From Candidatus Faecousia faecavium (GTDB lineage Bacteria; Bacillota; Clostridia; Oscillospirales; Oscillospiraceae), in NCBI GenBank assembly GCA_018712645.1, contig DVGO01000060.1, forward strand, positions 1 through 64,000: a stretch of 64,000 bases of DNA, read 5' to 3'. Under the pieces are notes generated by a model that was given only the letters and a program-made list of their open reading frames with translations, made no database searches and was not told the DNA's origin. A program made the translations under genes and the position numbers. Shown here in pieces: positions 49,179 through 56,336 of this stretch. Each line of letters opens with the position of its first letter. Position 1 is the first letter of the stretch.

Positions 49179-49287
49179 TTTTGTTTCCTCCCAATTGTTT
49201 TTTGTTTGTATTTGTAGTATAGTGAAGCCAGGAAAAAAAGTATTGTAATTTTCTTCCGGGATTTTGTCTTTTTATGAGGTGGGGTAT

Positions 49288-49515
49288 ATGACCACAAGCA
49301 TTTTCTCCTTCGTACCGGAAGCCCGGGTGAATGCAGTCCTGAGCAATCTGCAGGAGTTTACCGGCCTGGCAATCCAGCTGATTGACAGCAAGGGCAGCAT
49401 GATTATGTCCTTCGGTCAGTCCATATGCTGCTGGAAGCCAGCAAGAAGAACGCCTGATATTTCAGCTGTCCATATGCCGCAAAAGCGGCTTTGGAATAAA
49501 AATTCATTTGACTGA
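49288..49515 (+). pseudogene. Truncated PocR-domain regulator remnant
   Basis: The ATG at 49288 follows GAGGTGGGG and encodes MTTSIFSFVPEARVNAVLSN, then LQEFTGLAIQLIDSKGSMIM, the start of a PocR ligand-binding domain as found in AraC- or kinase-type regulators of corrinoid methyltransferase operons. Homology stops near residue 45 (MSFGQS), after which the frame runs 30 residues without resemblance and ends. Sensor and DNA-binding parts are missing. It sits divergently from the corrinoid operon it would control, so loss by deletion is likely. Confidence 0.75.
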
Positions 49516-49525
49516 GGACGAAAAA

Positions 49526-50590
49526 ATGAAGAAACTGTTCGCACTGGTTCTGGCTCTGACCATGCTGGTCGGTCTGGTAGCTTGCAGCGATCCCGCTGCA
49601 GCTCAGCCCACCGAAGCAAAGCAGGAAACCACCGCTGCCCCCGCCGGCGAAACCGAAGCTGCCGGTGAAACCGAAGCTGCCGCTGCTGGCGAGAAGGGTG
49701 TCATCTACGGCATCTACAAGGCTGGCGACCAGACTTGGTTCATCGACGAAGGCGACGCTGCCAAGGCTGCTGCTGAAGCTGCCGGCTACAGCTTTACTTA
49801 CGTCGACGCCAAGATGAGCCCTGAAGAGTACCTGAAGGCCATCGACAACGCCATTGCCAACAAGGCTGCCGGTATCGTCACCTGCGTTCCCGATCAGACC
49901 ATGTCTCAGACTGTGGTTGACAAGTGCAGGGAAGCCGGTATCCCCGTAGTTGCTGCTGACGACGCTCTGGAAGTCAACGGCGAAAAGCTGGTGCCCTGGG
50001 TTGTCATCAACGCTTACAAGATCGGCGAAGCCAACGGCGAGTGGCTGGCCAACTACGTCAAGGAAAATGTCACTCTGGGACCCGATGTTGGTCTGCTGCT
50101 GATGACCATGGACACTGTTTCCAGCTGCGTTCCCCGTGCAGAAGGTGAGTATGACAAGTTCACCGAGCTGGTTCCCGAGTTCGACACCAACCTGATCTTC
50201 CGTGCTGACTACGACGGCACCACCGAGAAGGGCAACACCCAGGCTGCTGCTGTGATCACTGCGCATCCCGAGATCAAGACCTGGCTGGTCACCGGTGCTA
50301 ACGAAGAAGGCTGCATCGGCGCTGCCCGTGCTCTGGAGAGCGCTGGCCTGGATGCCAATGCCTGCGTTGTTGGTCTGGGCGGCTACATGGCTAAGGACGA
50401 GTTCAAGAAGGACGGCGGTTCCTGCGTGAAGGCTTCCGCTTACTTCTCCGCTGAGTCCGTGGGCGCTGGTTCCATCGATGTCCTGCTGCAGCTCATCGAA
50501 GGCAAGGAGCCTCCCAAGGAGACTGCTGTTGACGCCGTGGTTGTCACTCCCGATAACTACGTGGAAGTCATGGGCAAGTACGCTGAATAA
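49526..50590 (+). CDS. Periplasmic-binding-protein-like sugar ABC substrate-binding lipoprotein (arabinose type)
   Basis: The 354-residue protein has a lipoprotein signal (KKLFALVLALTMLVGLVAC) and a Thr/Ala/Glu-rich linker. The type 1 binding fold resembles arabinose- or ribose-binding proteins: AIDNAIANKAAGIVTCVPDQ, REAGIPVVAADDALEVNGE, and a late TWLVTGANEEGCIGAARALE. No ATPase or permease gene adjoins, so the transporter partners are elsewhere. Codon choice (many GCT, GGT, CGT) looks biased towards high expression. GAGGACG precedes the ATG. It starts 11 bases after the PocR remnant. Confidence 0.85.
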   Translation: MKKLFALVLALTMLVGLVACSDPAAAQPTEAKQETTAAPAGETEAAGETEAAAAGEKGVIYGIYKAGDQTWFIDEGDAAKAAAEAAGYSFTYVDAKMSPEEYLKAIDNAIANKAAGIVTCVPDQTMSQTVVDKCREAGIPVVAADDALEVNGEKLVPWVVINAYKIGEANGEWLANYVKENVTLGPDVGLLLMTMDTVSSCVPRAEGEYDKFTELVPEFDTNLIFRADYDGTTEKGNTQAAAVITAHPEIKTWLVTGANEEGCIGAARALESAGLDANACVVGLGGYMAKDEFKKDGGSCVKASAYFSAESVGAGSIDVLLQLIEGKEPPKETAVDAVVVTPDNYVEVMGKYAE

Positions 50591-50606
50591 TTCTCACCCC
50601 ATAACA

Positions 50607-50634
50607 AAGCGGTGCGCCAATCGGCGCACCGCTT
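50607..50634. terminator. Hairpin between the binding-protein and AraC genes
   Basis: AAGCGGTGCGCC/GGCGCACCGCTT perfect 12-bp stem with a 4-base loop; the T-runs are short, so it may act weakly or on both strands. Confidence 0.7.
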
Positions 50635-50652
50635 ACCTTATATATAATGTAT

Positions 50653-51491
50653 TTATATGGATTTGCGAAATTCCTGGGGAGTCATGCCGAAGGTACTGCG
50701 GAAGCGGGTGCAGAAATTGCTTTCGCTATTGAAGCCGCAGCGGAAGGCGGTCTCTTTGATGGTTAGGTTGCTGGTGCGCAGGATGTAACGGGAAAAGTCC
50801 AGCCGCACCATAACCAGATACTTGTGGGGGGATACGCCGGTTTCCTGCTTGAACAGACGGGAAAAATAGTAAGGACTCAGGGAAAATTCCTTCGCCAGCT
50901 GTTCCACGGAAATGTCCTTGTCCAGATTGCTGCTGATGTAGCGCACGCAGTCATCAATAATGGTAGCGCCGTGGGACAGTCGCTCGTTGTCTCCGGACAG
51001 GATGACGCTGGTCAAAAGATCCGTTATCTGCTTGGACAGGAGAACATCGGAGGTGCTGGCACCAGTTTCATAGACGCGCAGCAGTTTTCTTGCAGATCGT
51101 GGGTTGCGGGGTAGTGGTTGGCGATGCGAAGAAGCTGACCATTTTTACAGATCCGGTCAAAATAGGGACGGGCCATAGGGCCATCGAAATGAATCCACTG
51201 AATCTCCCAATAGGTGTTGGTGCCGTATTTGTGGGGAATGTAGCAGTCCAGAAGGAGGATGTCCCCGGCTTGCAGGGGGTAGTAGTTACCCTGGGCTTCG
51301 GCGTATCCTTCGCCGGATTTTACATAGATCAGAATGAAGCTGTCGTAGGATTTGCGGTCAACACTGTACTGGCTGTTGCATTTGAACTCTCCCAAAAACA
51401 GGGGGTAGAAAGGGACAGAAGAAGGCGTATGTCCAAGAATGTTGGCGTAAATGACGGAGCCGGGAAGGGTGCCGGGATCATGGGGACGCAT
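50653..51491 (-). pseudogene. AraC-family regulator interrupted by a frameshift
   Basis: The minus-strand frame from 51491 (GGAGCG before the ATG) encodes a cupin-like sensor domain (SGEGYAEAQGNYYPLQAGDI) and ends prematurely at 51024. The DNA-binding half lies in another frame down to 50653, with two helix-turn-helix motifs (DISVEQLAKEFSLSPYYFSR and TIKETAFRCGFNSESNFCTR). Inserting one A in the AAAA run at 51085-51088 joins the frames into a normal AraC protein of about 280 residues (QEKLLRVYETGAS at the join). It may be a pseudogene, a phase-variable gene or a sequencing error. Beside an arabinose-type binding protein, so sugar control is likely. Confidence 0.85.
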
Positions 51492-51521
51492 AATATCGCT
51501 CCTTTCCGCAGAGTGTACTAT

Positions 51522-51550
51522 ATTATATCATGTTCCCCGGGGCTTGTCAA
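51522..51550 (-). promoter_or_regulatory. Promoter of the AraC-family gene
   Basis: TTGACA (51545-51550), 17 bases, TATAAT (51522-51527) on the minus strand. The -35 box overlaps the end of the MATE gene. Confidence 0.85.
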
Positions 51551-52839
51551 AAATTGCGGGAAAAACGCCTGCGCAGGAGGATGGTCAGAAGGAACGTAAA
51601 GATTTCCGCAGCAGGAAACGCCAGCCATACTCCGGTGATGCCGAAGGCTTTGGACAGCACAAAGGCGAATATTACGATGGCACCCACGCCCCGGCAGAAT
51701 GCAATGGACGAAGAGGCCAGACCCTTGCCGATGGCGCTGAAAAAACCTGCCTGGATGATATTGACCACAGCACAGAGAAATCCCAGGAAATACAGCCGGA
51801 TTCCCGGCCCGGCATAATCGGCCAGCTGGGAAGATCCTTCGCTGTTGAACAGGGCAACCATCTCGTCGCCCCAAATCCATACCGACGCCACCAACGCCAG
51901 GGCAATCCCCATGCCGATGCGCAGAGAATACCGGTAGATTTGGGTTTCTCCCTGGGTGTCGGACTGGCCATGAACCAGACTGGCCAGGGGCTGAAGCCCT
52001 TGGGAGATTCCGTTAAAGAGGGCTGTGCCCACCAGGGCGATGTTGGCAACCACGCCGTAGGCTGCCACGGCGATATTTCCTCCCAGTCCCAGCAGCAGGA
52101 AGTTAAAGACCATGGTGGTCAGGCCGCTGGAAATTTCTCCCACGAAGGCCACAAATCCCAGCACGCAGGAACGAACCAGCTTTGTAAAAGAAGGCACCTG
52201 CCAGCGGAATTTTACGTTATTTTTGGCTGACAGATAATGCACCATGCAGATGCTCATGCTGACAATGGGGGAGATGCCGGTGGCCAGGGCGGCGCCTACC
52301 ATTCCCAGGCCCATGGGGAACATAAAGATGTAGTCAAACACAATGTTAAACAGGCCGCTTGCCAAAGTGGCGGTCATGGCAATGTTGGGAGCGTTGTCGT
52401 TGCGGACGAAGGCGGTAAAGGTGTAGTTGAGCATAAAAAAGGGTGCATAGCACAGGGCAATGCGGATGTAGGAAGTACCGATAGCAACAATGGTATCATC
52501 AGCGCCCATCCACCGCAGAACGGTGTCCGGAGCGAAAATTCCTGCGGCCACGAAGGGCAGACTCAGCAGCAGCGTCCAGAACAGAGAATTAAAAAAGTAA
52601 CTCAGCGCTTCTTCCGGGGCAAAGGATTTGCACAGAGAATACCGGGTGGCAGAGCCGATGCCCACCATGGCACCCAGGGCAAACATCAGCGCATACAGCG
52701 GCAAGGTCAGGTTCAGCGCGGTGATGCCGTCGGCGCCGGCCTGGAGAGAAATGAAAAAGGTATCCGCCAGTACATAGCAGGAAATGCCAACCATTGCCAG
52801 AATGTTTGGCAGGATATAACGTCTGAGCTGTTTTTCCAT
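51547..52839 (-). CDS. MATE-family efflux transporter
   Basis: The 430-residue protein has twelve membrane segments in two related halves and MATE features (FFISLQAGADGITALNLTLP, MVGIGSATRYSLCKS, and in the second half a matching GISQGLQPLASLVHGQSDTQ). Such antiporters export cationic drugs or metabolites using sodium or proton gradients. AGGAGG precedes the ATG. The leader contains a terminator-like hairpin, so expression may be attenuated by an unknown signal. Confidence 0.92.
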   Translation of the reverse strand: MEKQLRRYILPNILAMVGISCYVLADTFFISLQAGADGITALNLTLPLYALMFALGAMVGIGSATRYSLCKSFAPEEALSYFFNSLFWTLLLSLPFVAAGIFAPDTVLRWMGADDTIVAIGTSYIRIALCYAPFFMLNYTFTAFVRNDNAPNIAMTATLASGLFNIVFDYIFMFPMGLGMVGAALATGISPIVSMSICMVHYLSAKNNVKFRWQVPSFTKLVRSCVLGFVAFVGEISSGLTTMVFNFLLLGLGGNIAVAAYGVVANIALVGTALFNGISQGLQPLASLVHGQSDTQGETQIYRYSLRIGMGIALALVASVWIWGDEMVALFNSEGSSQLADYAGPGIRLYFLGFLCAVVNIIQAGFFSAIGKGLASSSIAFCRGVGAIVIFAFVLSKAFGITGVWLAFPAAEIFTFLLTILLRRRFSRNF

Positions 52840-52859
52840 ATTGTCCTCCTGTAAAAAAA

Positions 52860-52938
52860 CAGCACCCTTCTTTACGACTGCAATGACCTAACGCCGTAAA
52901 TTCAGATGCTGCAACCATCTTGCTGCCCGGTGGCAGTA
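52860..52938 (-). promoter_or_regulatory. Attenuator-like leader of the MATE gene
   Basis: On the minus strand a hairpin with arms CAGCA/TGCTG (outer) and TTTACG/CGTAAA (inner), positions 52860-52911, is followed by TTTTTTTA just before AGGAGG. Upstream, GATG-N6-GCATC and TGCC-ACC-GGGCA can form alternative helices that would use the 5' terminator arm. This is the logic of a riboswitch or attenuator, but I do not recognise a known aptamer. Confidence 0.5.
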
Positions 52939-52951
52939 TATTTCTGCAGGG

Positions 52952-52980
52952 ATTGTATCATAATTGAGATATCAATGCAA
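52952..52980 (-). promoter_or_regulatory. MATE gene promoter
   Basis: TTGCAT (52975-52980), 17 bases, TACAAT (52952-52957) on the minus strand. Confidence 0.75.
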
Positions 52981-53106
52981 TGTTTTTCTTTTTTTATGCA
53001 AAATGTCCGCAATATAAAGACAAATGATTTTGCAAGAGAGAATATGCAGGAAAAAAATTTTTTTGCGACAATATTCTATATTTTTTGAGGAAATGCGCCT
53101 TACCTC

Positions 53107-53135
53107 TTGATTGTTTCGGTATTTTCTGATAAAAT
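53107..53135 (+). promoter_or_regulatory. oppABCDF promoter
   Basis: TTGATT (53107-53112), 17 bases, TAAAAT (53130-53135), about 100 bases before oppA. Confidence 0.72.
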
Positions 53136-53154
53136 ACATTAGATTTCATCGCAT

Positions 53155-53196
53155 GGACACCGGCGTAGTGTTTGGGCGTGCCCGCCCACGGTGTCC
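53155..53196 (+). other. Hairpin in the oppA leader
   Basis: GGACACCG/CGGTGTCC outer arms enclose an inner GGGCG/CGCCC hairpin near the predicted transcript 5' end. No T-run follows, so a role in mRNA stability or regulation is possible; unproven. Confidence 0.5.
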
Positions 53197-53235
53197 CCCG
53201 GGGAATCAGGCAAAAAACAAGAAAGGAAGAAAAAC

Positions 53236-55134
53236 ATGAACATGAGAAAACTGCTGTGCGCTGCTCTGGCTGTTGTGATGGTGTTTGCTCTGGTCGCTTG
53301 CGGTCAGCAAAATGTCGTCAGCAACTCCACCAGCGAAGGCACTCAGGCAGCTGTGGAAGCTACCACTGCTCCCGAAGCCGGCAAGCCCACGGAGCCCACT
53401 GGCCAGCTGGTCATCGGTACTACTACCGATCTGGAGAACGACTTCTATGATACCAGCTTCTCCAACGCTGCCACCAACTACAAGCTGTATGATCTGATCC
53501 ACGGCTATGGCACTGTCGTTTCCGACAAGGAAGGCGCCTGGATTTACGATCCCACTGTGGTTGCCAGCCACGAGGAAGTGGAGAATGAGGACGGCACCAA
53601 GACCTACACCGTCACCATCAACGACGGCCTGGTTTGGAGCGACGGCACCCCCATCACCGCTAAGAACTACGTCTTCCAGCTGCTGCTGGAAAGTAGCCCT
53701 GAGATGAACCAGGTCGACGGCTATCCCAGCCAGGCTGGTTATCCTCTGGTGGGCTATGACGAGTTCTTCGCCGGTGAGACCAAGAACTTTGCCGGTGTGC
53801 ACCTGGTCGACGACATGACCTACTCCGTCACTGTCAAGGCTGAGGAGCTGCCCTACCACTACGACATCACCTACGCCCTCGCCAGGCCCCGGCCCATGCA
53901 CATCATTGCTCCTGAGTGCGATGTTGTGGATGCTCCCGAAGGCGCTACCATCACCGGTGACTTCACTGCAGAACTGCTGATGAAGACCATCAACGATTCC
54001 AAGACCGGTTACCGTTACAACCCCAGCGTTGTGTGCGGTCCTTACCTGTTTGAGTCTTACGACATCGCCAGCCGTCAGGGCACCCTGGTTGTCAACCCCA
54101 ACTACGCCGGTGACTACCGTGGTGTGAAGCCCATGATCGAGAAGATCGTTGTTAAGACCGTTAAGAGCGATACCATGATCAACGAGCTGGCTTCCGGCTC
54201 CGTGGATCTGCTGTTCCAGAGCAGCGGCGCTGATACCATCAATGCCGGCCTGGACCTGGTGGACCAGGGCAAGGCTCAGTACAGCACCTTCTTCCGTAAC
54301 GGTTACGGCAAGGTGCAGTTCGACTGCAGCCAGTTCCCCACCGACTCCGAGAATGTCCGTAAGGCCATTGCTTACTGCCTGGACCGCAACGAGTTCGCTC
54401 GTCAGTACAGCGGCGGCTACGCAGCTGTTGTCCACGCTTACTACGGCCTGGCCCAGTGGGAGTACCAGGAGTCCAAGGACTGGATCGACCAGAACCTGAA
54501 CACCTACGAGAAGAACATTGAAGAGGCCAAGAAGCTGCTGGAGGAGGACGGCTGGAACAAGAACGCCGACGGCTCCGATTACTCCGGCACCGGCACCCGT
54601 TACAAGGAAGTGGACGGCCAGCTGAAGCCTCTGGTCATCGAGTGGGCCAACACCGACGGTAACCCCGTTTCTGAGCTGCTGGCTACCATGCTGCCCGAAG
54701 CTATGGCAGAAGCCGGCATGGAGCTGAAGGCCACCACCATGGACTTCCCCACCCTGATCAGCGGCATCGACCACACCAGCGATAAGATCTACAACATGTA
54801 CAACCTGGCTACCGGTTTCGCTCTGGCAAGCTCTCCCTGGTACTACTACTCCACCGATCCCGCGTGGATGCAGGCCGGTTACAACAGCAACTGGATTGTT
54901 GACGAGGAGCTGGCTGCCGCTGCGGAAGTTCTGAAGCCCATTGCCTACGAGGACGACGAGGCATGGCTGGCTGCATGGCAGAACTTCATCGATGTCTGGA
55001 ACGACAAGATGCCCGATATCCCCCTGTATTCCGACGAATATTATGATTTCTACTCCAACAAGCTCCATGGCTGGGAGTCCACCTCCGTTTGGGAGTGGTC
55101 CCGTGCTGTCCTGGATGCCTGGGTAGAGGCCTAA
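53236..55134 (+). CDS. oppA: Oligopeptide ABC transporter substrate-binding lipoprotein
   Basis: The 632-residue protein has a lipoprotein signal (KLLCAALAVVMVFALVAC) with lipobox, then an SBP type 2 fold of the peptide/nickel-binding family. Features include VTINDGLVWSDGTPITAKNY near residue 140, FDCSQFPTDSENVRKAIAYC and LDRNEFARQYSG near 390, and a C-terminal NDKMPDIPLYSDEYYDFYSN. It delivers peptides to the OppBC channel. GAAAGGAAG precedes the ATG. First gene of oppABCDF. Codon use suggests high expression, as usual for binding proteins. Confidence 0.93.
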   Translation: MNMRKLLCAALAVVMVFALVACGQQNVVSNSTSEGTQAAVEATTAPEAGKPTEPTGQLVIGTTTDLENDFYDTSFSNAATNYKLYDLIHGYGTVVSDKEGAWIYDPTVVASHEEVENEDGTKTYTVTINDGLVWSDGTPITAKNYVFQLLLESSPEMNQVDGYPSQAGYPLVGYDEFFAGETKNFAGVHLVDDMTYSVTVKAEELPYHYDITYALARPRPMHIIAPECDVVDAPEGATITGDFTAELLMKTINDSKTGYRYNPSVVCGPYLFESYDIASRQGTLVVNPNYAGDYRGVKPMIEKIVVKTVKSDTMINELASGSVDLLFQSSGADTINAGLDLVDQGKAQYSTFFRNGYGKVQFDCSQFPTDSENVRKAIAYCLDRNEFARQYSGGYAAVVHAYYGLAQWEYQESKDWIDQNLNTYEKNIEEAKKLLEEDGWNKNADGSDYSGTGTRYKEVDGQLKPLVIEWANTDGNPVSELLATMLPEAMAEAGMELKATTMDFPTLISGIDHTSDKIYNMYNLATGFALASSPWYYYSTDPAWMQAGYNSNWIVDEELAAAAEVLKPIAYEDDEAWLAAWQNFIDVWNDKMPDIPLYSDEYYDFYSNKLHGWESTSVWEWSRAVLDAWVEA

Positions 55135-55142
55135 ACATGTAT

Positions 55143-55185
55143 CCGGCGGAACGCCGCGCCTTGTGCGCGGGTTCCGCCGGCTTTT
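55143..55185 (+). terminator. Hairpin between oppA and oppB, possible partial terminator
   Basis: CCGGCGGAAC/GTTCCGCCGG perfect 10-bp stem, with a GCGC inner pairing, followed by CTTTT. It lies in the 196-base gap after oppA and could lower downstream expression so that the binding protein is in excess. Confidence 0.65.
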
Positions 55186-55330
55186 CCGGCATAAAACCCC
55201 GGAAGAGGGGGGATGCCGCAGCGCTCGGTCCATACCGCATTTCCCCGGATGGACCCATATTGATTGGGCCATGTCCCATGGCAATACAGGAACGATGTGT
55301 TCCTACTAATTTGAAACGGAGGAACGGTGA

Positions 55331-56323
55331 ATGGGAAAAGGAAGATATCTGCTGAAACGGTTCGTATACATCGTTTTTGTGTTTTTTATCATTTCTATTC
55401 TGATGTTCGCAATTTACAAATCCATGCCCGGTAATCCTGTGGATATTATGCTGGGCGACAGCAAGACTTCTATGAAACCCGACGCGTACCAGGCACTGTA
55501 TGATAAGACAGTGAAGGATCTGGGACTGGACAAGCCCCTGCCTGTGCAGTACGTGGCCTGGATGGGCAATATGCTCACCGGAGAATTTGGCTATTCCACC
55601 CAATATAAGCAGGAAGTCATCAACATCATCAGCGCCCCCATGCGCAACACGGTGTTGCTGAACATCCTGACCATGATTGTGGTGTTTATTATTGCGATTC
55701 CCCTGGGTATTGTGACCGCAGTGCGGAAAAACGGCGCCTTTGATAAAACGGTGCAGGTTCTGACCATTGTAGGCTACAGTATTCCTACCTTTATTGTGGC
55801 ACTGCTGGCAATCTTCCTGCTGGCGGTAAAATTCCCCATTTTCCCCATCAGCGGCGTCAAGAGCGCCGGACTGAACGCCACCGGCCTGGAGGCTACGCTG
55901 GATATGCTCTGGCACATGGCACTGCCGGTGCTGGTAATGTCTGTTTCCGGTATCGGCGGCATTACCCGTTATGTCCGGGCAGCCATGATCGATGTGCTGC
56001 GGATGGACTACATCAAGACCGCCCGGGCCAAGGGCCTGCGGGAAAAGACAGTGGTGTATATCCACGCCTTCCGCAACGCACTGATTCCTGTGGTCACCAT
56101 TACCACCTGGTGGGTTGTGGGCCTGTTCGGCGGCTCCATTGTGATTGAATCTGTGTTCCTGTGGCCCGGCCTTGGCAAGATGCTGATTGATGGCCTGCTG
56201 CAGCGGGACTTTGCGGTGGTTCTGACCATGCAGATGTTCTACGTTGTGCTGTCTCTGACCGGCAACGTGATTATGGACATTGCATATACCATTGTTGACC
56301 CCCGGGTACGCCTGGAAGACTAA
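55331..56323 (+). CDS. oppB: Oligopeptide ABC transporter permease OppB
   Basis: The 330-residue protein has six membrane segments and the N-terminal pattern RYLLKRFVYIVFVFFIISIL of DppB/OppB permeases, with the EAA-type coupling loop in DYIKTARAKGLREKTVVYIH near residue 230 and the conserved ending MDIAYTIVDPRVRLED. It forms half of the peptide channel with OppC. GGAGGAACG precedes the ATG. OppC begins 14 bases after the stop. Confidence 0.96.
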   Translation: MGKGRYLLKRFVYIVFVFFIISILMFAIYKSMPGNPVDIMLGDSKTSMKPDAYQALYDKTVKDLGLDKPLPVQYVAWMGNMLTGEFGYSTQYKQEVINIISAPMRNTVLLNILTMIVVFIIAIPLGIVTAVRKNGAFDKTVQVLTIVGYSIPTFIVALLAIFLLAVKFPIFPISGVKSAGLNATGLEATLDMLWHMALPVLVMSVSGIGGITRYVRAAMIDVLRMDYIKTARAKGLREKTVVYIHAFRNALIPVVTITTWWVVGLFGGSIVIESVFLWPGLGKMLIDGLLQRDFAVVLTMQMFYVVLSLTGNVIMDIAYTIVDPRVRLED

Positions 56324-56336
56324 GGGAGGCAAAAGA

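Noticed and set aside
53206..55284. A 692-codon minus-strand frame opposite oppA
   Set aside because: Shadow frame produced by the strong codon bias of oppA; no start signal or domain.
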